A DNA stretch of 6,030 nt from Candidatus Saganbacteria bacterium (GTDB lineage Bacteria > Margulisbacteria > WOR-1 > O2-12-FULL-45-9 > XYB2-FULL-48-7). The stretch is from positions 1 through 6,030 of the forward strand of contig JAGVQF010000168.1 in assembly GCA_020051815.1 (NCBI GenBank), written 5' to 3'. The notes beneath the pieces were generated by a model, which saw only the letters and a program-made list of their open reading frames with translations, did not search any database and was not told the DNA's origin. Below, piece by piece: positions 1-4,753 of the stretch. Numbering within the stretch: position 1 is the stretch's first letter; each line of letters opens with the position of its first letter. Position numbers and translations under genes: made by a program.

Positions 1-283
<283 letters not shown>

Positions 284-290
284 TCAGCCA

Positions 291-1061
291 TTATATCTTC
301 TTTTTGGCTGACAATTCAACCAGGCGCAGGCAATTGAGCAATGCGTCGCCGGCTTCTCCATGATATTTGTACTGCCCCTGCCCGTCGATCACCGCGAAGG
401 CGCTGCCGTCGCCATTAAAAGCCAGGCCAAGATCGGCCTTCTGCCCGTCCATGGCGGCCTTTAAGCCAGCCAGGTTTTCTTCCTTTGGATCAGGCGCCAG
501 GCCGCCGAATAAAACGTCCCGGTAATTGTTGATCTCGTCGACCCGGCAGCCCAGGCGCTGCAGCAGAACGTCAAAATAGCCCCTGACCGAGCCGAACATC
601 GGATCGACCACTATCTTCAAACCGGCTCTTTTGATCGCCTCGGCGTCGACCGAGGCCTCGGCATATCTAAAATATCGCTCGCGCGGATCGAACCGCTCGA
701 TCCCTGGCTCCTTGCCCACTGTCACTTGGCCCTTGATGAAACTCACGCCGCAAAAATCGGCAGCCAGCCCGCCGCCCGTAACCATCACGCCGCCGGCGGC
801 TCCCCTATCTCCGACTTCCCAAACGGCGACAGGCAACGGCATATCTCGTTCAGGTAAATAGCAGCCTATTTTGGCAGTTGTCATGACCTTGACGATTTCG
901 GTGGCGAATTTTTCGGCCAGGAAACGGGAATCATAGCCGATGACCAGGGAATCGTTCGGCTTGAGTGACCCGGCGATCTCCCGGGCGGCGGCTCTCACGT
1001 TTCCAAACGTGAATTCTTCCGATATTTTGGCGGTCCAGCCGTCTTTGCCAAATTTGATCAT
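291..1061 (-). CDS. Two-domain phosphoglucomutase/phosphomannomutase-like protein, probable pseudoenzyme
   Basis: This 256-residue protein matches the first half of the alpha-D-phosphohexomutase family, which is normally about 450 residues in four domains. Domain I starts with IKFGKDGWTAKI (2-13), close to the family's KFGTDGWRA start. Domain II runs from GLKIVVDPMFGSVRGY (147-162) through GGLAPDPKEENL (186-197). The catalytic loop, usually TASHNP, reads TGGGLA at 95-100, so the phosphorylated Ser and its His neighbour are both Gly. The metal loop, usually DGDADR, reads NGDGSA at 216-221, losing two of three Asp ligands and the Arg. The protein ends after domain II with a lysine-rich tail, and only 25 nt follow before pyrR, so domains III and IV are not nearby. 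The frame is clean over 256 codons and the flanking fold motifs persist, which argues against a decaying pseudogene. The fold is certain. Mutase activity is very unlikely, and the role is unknown, perhaps sugar-phosphate binding or regulatory. The start lies 12 nt after a tRNA-Ser, with no Shine-Dalgarno site between. Confidence 0.85.
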   Translation of the reverse strand: MIKFGKDGWTAKISEEFTFGNVRAAAREIAGSLKPNDSLVIGYDSRFLAEKFATEIVKVMTTAKIGCYLPERDMPLPVAVWEVGDRGAAGGVMVTGGGLAADFCGVSFIKGQVTVGKEPGIERFDPRERYFRYAEASVDAEAIKRAGLKIVVDPMFGSVRGYFDVLLQRLGCRVDEINNYRDVLFGGLAPDPKEENLAGLKAAMDGQKADLGLAFNGDGSAFAVIDGQGQYKYHGEAGDALLNCLRLVELSAKKKI

Positions 1062-1073
1062 AATTTATTTTTT

Positions 1074-1160
1074 CGGAGGAGGGAGGATTTGAACCCCCGA
1101 TACCATTTCTGGTATAGTCGCTTTCGAGGCGACCGCCTTCAGCCACTCGGCCACTCCTCC
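1074..1160 (-). tRNA. tRNA-Ser(CGA)
   Basis: An 87-nt class II tRNA. The acceptor arms GGAGGAG and CTCCTCC pair fully and the discriminator is G. The D stem is GCC/GGC. The anticodon stem GTCGC/GCGAC carries the loop CTCGAAA, giving anticodon CGA (codon UCG). The long variable arm is a 5-bp stem with a GAAA loop, as expected for Ser. The T stem GGGGG/CCTCC has one G-U pair and the loop is TTCAAAT. CCA is not encoded. The mutase-like gene starts 12 nt after the tRNA 3' end, so processing of a shared transcript would set the 5' end of that mRNA. Confidence 0.95.
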
Positions 1161-1161
1161 A

Positions 1162-1176
1162 ACAAGTTTCACTTGT
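1162..1176. repeat. Perfect palindrome with TTC triloop, next to tRNA-Ser(CGA)
   Basis: ACAAGT and ACTTGT form a 6-bp stem around TTC. It lies two bases upstream of the tRNA-Ser(CGA) 5' end in the transcribed direction. No T tract follows, so it is not an obvious terminator. It is one of five TTC/GAA-triloop palindromes in this window's spacers. Confidence 0.6.
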
Positions 1177-1210
1177 AATGACCAATGTCCAATGACAAAT
1201 GTCAAATGAT
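1176..1210 (+). repeat. Array of five 7-bp repeats, consensus NAATGAC
   Basis: Five consecutive heptamers cover exactly 35 bp, each a variant of NAATG(A/T)C, such as TAATGAC, CAATGAC and AAATGTC. The pattern resembles the short tandem heptamer repeats known from some bacterial intergenic regions. A matching array in the opposite orientation lies at 1254-1288, and the two could pair as long inverted arms. Confidence 0.7.
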
Positions 1211-1212
1211 GG

Positions 1213-1227
1213 TATCGCTTCGCGATA
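1213..1227. repeat. Perfect palindrome with TTC triloop between the Ser tRNAs
   Basis: TATCGC and GCGATA form a 6-bp stem around TTC, in the stretch between the two inverted heptamer arrays. It overlaps the -10 box of the candidate promoter at 1225-1254. Confidence 0.55.
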
Positions 1228-1254
1228 ATATCATATGTGCCGATAGGCACTCAA
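1225..1254 (-). promoter_or_regulatory. Possible internal promoter for tRNA-Ser(CGA), mutase-like gene and pyrR
   Basis: On the minus strand TTGAGT (1254-1249) is followed after 18 nt by TATTAT (1230-1225), which carries an extended TG one base upstream. The expected start near 1218 lies about 58 nt before the tRNA-Ser(CGA) 5' end. The spacer between the boxes contains the small hairpin 1237-1250 (GTGCC, loop GATA, GGCAC). The boxes are imperfect and the region is AT-rich and repetitive, so this is tentative. Confidence 0.3.
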
Positions 1255-1288
1255 CCATTAGTCATTATTAATTGGTCATTTGTCATTT
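1254..1288 (-). repeat. Inverted array of five 7-bp repeats, consensus NAATGAC on minus strand
   Basis: Five heptamers of the same family as 1176-1210 run in the opposite orientation over another 35 bp; on the plus strand the clearest units read GTCATTA and GTCATTT. One unit (TTAATTG, 1268-1274) is diverged. With the other array it makes an inverted pair separated by 43 bp. Confidence 0.65.
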
Positions 1289-1290
1289 CG

Positions 1291-1307
1291 TTCCGACGAA
1301 GTCGGAA
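1291..1307. repeat. Perfect palindrome with GAA triloop abutting tRNA-Ser(GGA)
   Basis: TTCCGAC and GTCGGAA form a 7-bp stem around GAA. It touches the discriminator base of tRNA-Ser(GGA) at 1308 and so would form immediately 3' of that tRNA in the primary transcript, where it might mark or impede 3' processing. No T tract follows on the minus strand. Confidence 0.6.
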
Positions 1308-1392
1308 CGGAAGGGGTGGGATTTGAACCCACGGTACCTTTCGGTACACACGCTTTCCAAGCGAGCGCCTTAAGCCACTCGGCCACCCTTCC
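1308..1392 (-). tRNA. tRNA-Ser(GGA)
   Basis: An 85-nt class II tRNA. The acceptor arms GGAAGGG and CCCTTCC pair fully and the discriminator is G. The D stem is GCC/GGC. The anticodon arm is CTCGC, loop TTGGAAA, GCGTG, giving anticodon GGA (codons UCC and UCU). This stem holds a T-T mismatch at 28-42. The variable arm is a 5-bp stem (GTACC/GGTAC) with a GAAA loop, and the T arm is GTGGG, TTCAAAT, CCCAC. CCA is not encoded. It lies between the Arg and Ser(CGA) tRNAs on the same strand. Confidence 0.94.
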
Positions 1393-1425
1393 ATAAAACC
1401 GTCGAACGTTGATCGGTTGCGAAGC

Positions 1426-1464
1426 GCGTCTCGGCTACGTATTTCGGATCCCGGCCGTAGACGC
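1426..1464. repeat. Imperfect inverted repeat in the tRNA-Arg/tRNA-Ser spacer
   Basis: GCGTCTCGGC (1426-1435) pairs with 1454-1464, read as GCCG plus AGACGC, with T1458 bulged, to give a 10-bp stem and an 18-nt loop. The 123-bp spacer 1393-1515 holds no convincing gene. It also carries short direct hexamers (CGTAAC twice near 1487-1498). The function is unknown. Confidence 0.35.
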
Positions 1465-1515
1465 AAACGAAAAACGATACGGGCCGCGTAACCGTAACCG
1501 ATACCAAGAAAAAAT

Positions 1516-1589
1516 TGCGCCCAGTGCGATTTGAACGCACGACCCCTTCCTTCGCAGGGAAGTACTCTATCCAGCTGAGCTATGGGCGC
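1516..1589 (-). tRNA. tRNA-Arg(GCG)
   Basis: A 74-nt class I tRNA. The acceptor arms GCGCCCA and TGGGCGC pair fully and the discriminator is A. The D arm contains GCTC, AGCTGGATA, GAGT, so the A20 used as an Arg identity element is present. The anticodon arm CTTCC, CTGCGAA, GGAAG is fully paired and gives anticodon GCG. The T arm is GTGCG, TTCAAAT, CGCAC. CCA is not encoded. Anticodon GCG reads CGC and, by wobble, CGU. Most bacteria use ACG edited to inosine for this codon box, so GCG is unusual. It is the first gene after the promoter at 1604-1612. Confidence 0.95.
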
Positions 1590-1603
1590 ATAAGACAATT
1601 TCG

Positions 1604-1612
1604 ATTATAGCA
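1604..1612 (-). promoter_or_regulatory. Extended -10 promoter of the tRNA-Arg/Ser/Ser gene cluster
   Basis: The minus strand reads TGCTATAAT, a full match to the extended -10 form TGNTATAAT. The start of transcription would be near 1597, about 8 nt before the mature 5' end of tRNA-Arg. No good -35 box is present; the region 16-18 nt upstream is the T tract of the hppA terminator. This is consistent with a separate transcript for the tRNAs and what follows. Confidence 0.6.
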
Positions 1613-1620
1613 TTCTACGG

Positions 1621-1657
1621 AAAATAAAAAAACCGCCCCGATTACTCGGAACGGTTT
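1621..1657 (-). terminator. Rho-independent terminator of hppA
   Basis: On the minus strand a 12-bp stem (1657-1646 with 1641-1630, two G-U pairs) with loop GTAA is followed by seven Ts, an A and four Ts. It lies about 60 nt after the hppA stop codon and just ahead of the tRNA promoter. It should separate the pyrophosphatase transcript from the tRNA cluster. Confidence 0.85.
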
Positions 1658-1676
1658 AATTATGTTTAACGACATC

Positions 1677-1708
1677 TGGAAACCGCGACGTTCAGTCGCA
1701 GGTTTCCA
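1677..1708. repeat. Strong inverted repeat just after the hppA stop codon
   Basis: TGGAAACC (1677-1684) pairs with GGTTTCCA (1701-1708), then GCGAC pairs with GTCGC, with A1700 bulged and a 5-nt loop, GTTCA. The result is a 13-bp stem 7 nt past the stop. No T tract follows, so it is not itself a standard terminator. It could protect the hppA mRNA 3' end or assist the terminator at 1621-1657. Confidence 0.6.
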
Positions 1709-1715
1709 TGGGAAA

Positions 1716-3980
1716 TTACCCTTCTTCCGTCATGATCCCTTCTTTTTTGGAGAGCCAGACCGCAAAGATGATCAGGGCGACCGAAATGCCGACGATCACC
1801 ATCCTGATCGTGAACGAATAGTTCTGGAGCAGGAGCGGCAGGATCAGGATGGCGACCAGGTTCATAACTTTGATCAGAGGATTGAGAGCCGGGCCGGCCG
1901 TGTCCTTGAAAGGATCGCCGACCGTGTCGCCGATGACCGCCGCTTTATGCGCCGGACTGCCCTTGCCGCCGTGCGCGCCCATTTCGATGACCTTTTTGGC
2001 GTTATCCCAGATAGCGCCGGAATTGGATAACAGAACGGCCAGAAGCTGGCCGACCAGGATTGAACCGGCCAGATAGCCGCCCAGAGCCGCCGCGCCCAGG
2101 CCAAAACCGACGGCGATCGGCGTAAAGATGCCGATGAGAGCCGGGCCGATCAATTCTTTTTGCGCCGCGATCGTGACTATATCAACGCATTTATCATACT
2201 CCGGTTTGTTCTTGCCTTCCATTATCCCCGGTATCTCACGGAACTGGCGCCTGACCTCTTCGACGACAAAGAAAGCCGTGCGGCCGACCGCGTTAATTAA
2301 TAATGAAGAAAAGAGGAAAGGCACGGCGCCGCCGATCAAAAGACCGATAAAGACATCCGGCATATTGATCTGGATGCCGACCGCGGACAGGCCGCCTTCA
2401 ACGATGAACGACCGGAAAAGGGCGATCGCGGCAATGACCGCCGTGGCAATGGCAAACCCTTTGGTCAGGGCTTTGGTCGTATTGCCGACCGCGTCGAGCT
2501 TGGTAATGATCTCCTGGGCCTTTTTGCCGGCGCCTTTATTGGCGCCCGACATTTCAAATATGCCGTTGGCATTGTCGGAGATCGGGCCAAAAGTGTCTTC
2601 GGCCAGGATAAAACCGGTCGTGGTCAGGAGCCCCAGGCCGGCCAGCGCCACGCCGTAAGCCGAAAGGCCGATATCCCCGCCGAAAATTTTAACAGAAGCG
2701 AAGATCGTGGCCGCGATGGCCAGGATCGCCCAGACCGAAGATTCTTTGGCCAGGCCAAAGCCGGAAAGCAAGGCGGTGGCCGGTCCGGTCTTGGTGGCGT
2801 AAGCTGTTTCCAGCACCGGTCTTTTTTCAGTATGAGTAAAGTAATTGGTGATCCATTCGATGACGATGGCCAGGATTATGCCGGAGAGCGTGGCAAAGAA
2901 AAACCGCCAATCCGGGTTACCGGTCGCCGGGTCTTTGAGATAGAAAAAGTTGATCAGGCCAAAGCCGATCGTGGCGCTAACCGCCGAAACGTAAAAGCCA
3001 AAATTGATCGGCTTCATCGGGTCGCCGATCTCCGCGGTATCCTTGCCGCGCACGCACATTGTTCCAATGATCGAGGCGAAAACGCCGACCGCGCGCACTA
3101 ACAGAGGATAAATGATCAACTTGAGCGCGAAGGCCGAAGCGGCCGCCATACCACCGTAGAGAGTGACAAACTCATTGTCCAGCAGTACGCCGGCGCCCAA
3201 TATGATCGCCGCGACCAGCGTCACTTCGTAGCTTTCGAAGACATCGGCCGCCATACCGGCGCAGTCGCCGACGTTGTCGCCGACGTTATCGGCGATGACC
3301 GCCGCGTTGCGCGGGTCATCTTCGGGAATATCTTTCTCCACCTTGCCGACGAGATCGGCGCCCACATCAGCCGCCTTGGTAAAAATGCCGCCGCCGATCC
3401 TCATAAAGAGCGCCACCAGCGAACCACCGAAACCAAAGCCGACGAGGACCTTCATGGCATCCTGCTTAAAGATCATAAAGATGATGGTCGCGCCCAGCAG
3501 GCCAAAGCCGACCGTGAACATGCCGGAGACCGTGCCGGCCTGGAAGGCGATCTCTAAAGCTTTTTTATAGCTGGTCAGGGCGGCATTGGCCACGCGGGTG
3601 TTGGCGCGCACAGCCAGGCTCATGCCGACATAACCGGCGCCGGCCGAGGCGATCGAACCGAGCAAAAAAGCGACCGCGATACCCATGGAGAGCATCGGGT
3701 TGGTGGGATATACCCGGGTGTACATAAAATAGAGGACACCGGCCAGGACAACGAGGAAAATGCCCATGACCTTGAATTGCCGGGCCAGATAAGCGTCGGA
3801 GCCTTCCCTGATCGCCTTCGAGACCTCGATCATTGCCTTGGTCCCTTCGGGCTCACGCAAAACCTTCCACGCCAGATAGGCGCCGTAGAGCAAGGAAATT
3901 ATCGCGGAAGCAAACACCAGCCAGAGGAGATTATTTTCGAGAACACCTAACGCGGGCAGGACGATACTTGATTCAGACAT
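1716..3980 (-). CDS. hppA: K+-independent, proton-translocating membrane pyrophosphatase
   Basis: A complete 754-residue membrane pyrophosphatase that couples hydrolysis of pyrophosphate to proton pumping across the cytoplasmic membrane. The length is normal and the chain is hydrophobic throughout, as expected for a family of about 16 membrane helices. Family motifs are intact: [11 protein letters not shown] at 205-215, EDDPRN at 220-225, the Asp-rich DNVGDNVGD from 231, [11 protein letters not shown] from 469, WDNAKK from 658, and [10 protein letters not shown] at 685-694. These supply the Mg-pyrophosphate ligands. GNTTKA at 499-504 has Lys503 where K+-dependent enzymes have Ala, which places it in the K+-independent class. 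All characterised members of that class pump protons, and known Na+ pumps are K+-dependent. The ATG at 3980 has an AGGGG site 7 nt upstream. It appears monocistronic, with its own promoter (4090-4117), a structured leader and a terminator. The gene name is certain; ion selectivity is inferred. Confidence 0.98.
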   Translation of the reverse strand: MSESSIVLPALGVLENNLLWLVFASAIISLLYGAYLAWKVLREPEGTKAMIEVSKAIREGSDAYLARQFKVMGIFLVVLAGVLYFMYTRVYPTNPMLSMGIAVAFLLGSIASAGAGYVGMSLAVRANTRVANAALTSYKKALEIAFQAGTVSGMFTVGFGLLGATIIFMIFKQDAMKVLVGFGFGGSLVALFMRIGGGIFTKAADVGADLVGKVEKDIPEDDPRNAAVIADNVGDNVGDCAGMAADVFESYEVTLVAAIILGAGVLLDNEFVTLYGGMAAASAFALKLIIYPLLVRAVGVFASIIGTMCVRGKDTAEIGDPMKPINFGFYVSAVSATIGFGLINFFYLKDPATGNPDWRFFFATLSGIILAIVIEWITNYFTHTEKRPVLETAYATKTGPATALLSGFGLAKESSVWAILAIAATIFASVKIFGGDIGLSAYGVALAGLGLLTTTGFILAEDTFGPISDNANGIFEMSGANKGAGKKAQEIITKLDAVGNTTKALTKGFAIATAVIAAIALFRSFIVEGGLSAVGIQINMPDVFIGLLIGGAVPFLFSSLLINAVGRTAFFVVEEVRRQFREIPGIMEGKNKPEYDKCVDIVTIAAQKELIGPALIGIFTPIAVGFGLGAAALGGYLAGSILVGQLLAVLLSNSGAIWDNAKKVIEMGAHGGKGSPAHKAAVIGDTVGDPFKDTAGPALNPLIKVMNLVAILILPLLLQNYSFTIRMVIVGISVALIIFAVWLSKKEGIMTEEG

Positions 3981-3987
3981 TTATTTA

Positions 3988-3992
3988 CCCCT
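3988..3992 (-). promoter_or_regulatory. Shine-Dalgarno site of hppA
   Basis: AGGGG on the minus strand, within GAAAGGGG, lies 7 nt before the ATG at 3980. It supports that start over internal Met codons. The C-rich strand of the leader hairpin at 4032-4058 could in principle compete for this G run, but that is speculation. Confidence 0.7.
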
Positions 3993-4000
3993 TTCTTCCT

Positions 4001-4086
4001 CAGCCCTTTCTCCGCCTTCGGCGGATTCATTCCCCTCTCCATCTTCGATGGAGAGGGGGGACGATTTTACGTCAGCGGGTGAGGTG
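4001..4086. repeat. Palindromic dispersed element, copy A, in the hppA leader
   Basis: This contains two perfect palindromes: 4011-4025 (TCCGCC, TTC, GGCGGA) and 4032-4058 (12-bp arms 4032-4043 and 4047-4058 around TTC). It begins CAGCCCT, as copy B at 5601 does. Its right end, GGGGGACG then TTT, CAGCGGGTGAGG (4056-4084), closely matches 5701-5728 of copy B, which has CAGCGGATGAGG. The ends are more diverged than in copy B, so it looks like an older or rearranged copy. Nearly all of it lies inside the predicted hppA 5' leader. Confidence 0.65.
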
Positions 4087-4089
4087 CTA

Positions 4090-4117
4090 ATTATATGATA
4101 TGATATAATTTTGTCAA
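4090..4117 (-). promoter_or_regulatory. Near-consensus sigma70-type promoter of hppA
   Basis: On the minus strand TTGACA (4117-4112) and TATAAT (4095-4090) are both perfect and separated by 16 nt. Transcription would start near 4083, giving a leader of about 100 nt made largely of palindromic element A. Both boxes are exact, so strong basal expression is expected. It overlaps the divergent plus-strand promoter at 4101-4109 within a near-palindromic AT-rich stretch, so the two promoters may compete. Confidence 0.8.
4101..4109 (+). promoter_or_regulatory. Extended -10 promoter of the JAMM/aminotransferase pair
   Basis: The plus strand reads TGATATAAT, an exact extended -10 (TGNTATAAT). There is no good -35 box at the expected distance. 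The start would be near 4116, leaving a leader of about 58 nt that contains the inverted repeat 4120-4167. The site sits inside the hppA -35/-10 spacer on the other strand. Confidence 0.6.
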
Positions 4118-4119
4118 TG

Positions 4120-4167
4120 TCTCGACTTCGCTCGGCATTGATCTCGAGCGAGCGAAGCGAGTCGAGA
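4120..4167. repeat. Inverted repeat in the leader of the JAMM gene
   Basis: The left arm is 4120-4134 (TCTCGACTTCGCTCG). The right arm is 4149-4167, its complement except for a 3-nt insertion, CGA, at 4158-4160. The loop is 14 nt. It ends 6 nt before the ATG at 4174, so the hairpin would sit over the translation start region and could damp initiation. A TTG at 4111 opens the same frame through this repeat, but the resulting Ser/Arg-rich peptide is repeat translation, not protein. Confidence 0.65.
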
Positions 4168-4173
4168 GATCAA

Positions 4174-4752
4174 ATGTTCATTATCACCGAGCATCAGTAC
4201 AATATAATAATGCACCAGGCGCAGGCCTGCTACCCGCAGGAGTCGGGCGGTTTTCTGGGTGGCCGGGAGAACACGATCCTGGGGGTACTGCCGATCCCCA
4301 ACAAACATCTCTATGACCGCACCGAGACGTTCGCTTTTGCCGAGAGCGACATCGAGACCGCCTATAATTTTCTGGTCAAACACCGGCTTGAGTACATGGG
4401 CGTCTACCACAGTCATCCGAGAGGCATCCCCTATCCTTCCGAACAGGATCTCGCGCACAACCAGAAATATCTTTTTATCGTCGGCCTGCAGGACCGCTAC
4501 AATCCCGAGCTCTTCGCCTGGCGGGTCGAGAACGGCCAGGTGCGCCAGGAAGACATCAAGATCGTGAGCGACTTCGGCGTCACTGTCCTTGATATCCGGA
4601 CCGGGCAGCCAAAATTATCCGAAGGCGCCGACCGGGTTCAGCTCGACCGTCTGGCCGAAATGATCGACCAGATGAGGGCCGGCCAGTGCCCTGTCTATCC
4701 CAAGCTCGACCCGAAGAACTGGGACGCCTCGTCCTTCAGCACGCTGGCCTAA
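4174..4752 (+). CDS. JAMM/MPN+ domain metallopeptidase (M67-like)
   Basis: A 192-residue protein with a complete JAMM zinc-protease signature. It has Glu23 in YPQESGGFLGG, then HSHP (79-82) with His79 and His81, Ser89 and Asp92, exactly the H-x-H-x7-S-x-x-D spacing. Family members cleave isopeptide or peptide bonds after ubiquitin-like or sulfur-carrier proteins. Bacterial ones often process ThiS/MoaD-like or CysO-type carriers, but no such partner is in view, so the substrate is unknown. After the MPN fold (to about residue 140) comes a tail of about 50 residues, with an acidic/basic helix and then CPVYPKLDP, that I do not recognise. No signal peptide or membrane segment is seen. I chose ATG 4174, since upstream codons translate an inverted repeat. 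The Shine-Dalgarno site is weak (AGAG near 4166). The aminotransferase follows after 1 nt, implying a coupled operon. Confidence 0.9.
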   Translation: MFIITEHQYNIIMHQAQACYPQESGGFLGGRENTILGVLPIPNKHLYDRTETFAFAESDIETAYNFLVKHRLEYMGVYHSHPRGIPYPSEQDLAHNQKYLFIVGLQDRYNPELFAWRVENGQVRQEDIKIVSDFGVTVLDIRTGQPKLSEGADRVQLDRLAEMIDQMRAGQCPVYPKLDPKNWDASSFSTLA

Positions 4753-4753
4753 C

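Noticed and set aside
291..1061. Mutase-like gene as a frameshifted full-length phosphomannomutase
   Set aside because: Only 25 bp separate it from pyrR, so domains III and IV cannot be hidden in another frame nearby.
931..1250. Two minus-strand reading frames (61 and 84 residues) over tRNA-Ser(CGA)
   Set aside because: Both translate the tRNA itself (GGVAEWLKAVASKAT and SGRVAEGGRLESD); one also runs into the mutase-like gene out of frame.
1176..1288. Heptamer arrays as a CRISPR array
   Set aside because: Units are 7 bp with no spacers, so repeat and spacer lengths do not fit CRISPR.
1251..1598. 115-residue minus-strand reading frame across tRNA-Arg and tRNA-Ser(GGA)
   Set aside because: The peptide (APIAQLDRVLPCEG and GWPSGLRRSLGKRV) is the familiar conceptual translation of tRNA genes.
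1716..3980. Long plus-strand reading frames (up to 176 residues) opposite hppA
   Set aside because: They are antisense shadows of a strongly conserved gene, with no recognisable domain and no Shine-Dalgarno site.
4111..4173. Upstream TTG start that would lengthen the JAMM protein by 21 residues
   Set aside because: The added residues (Ser/Arg-rich) are translation of an inverted repeat, and the TTG lies at or before the predicted transcription start. ATG 4174 begins the conserved fold.
4114..4458. 114-residue minus-strand frame opposite the JAMM gene
   Set aside because: The JAMM motif is intact on the plus strand. The antisense frame has no family features and ends in the inverted repeat.
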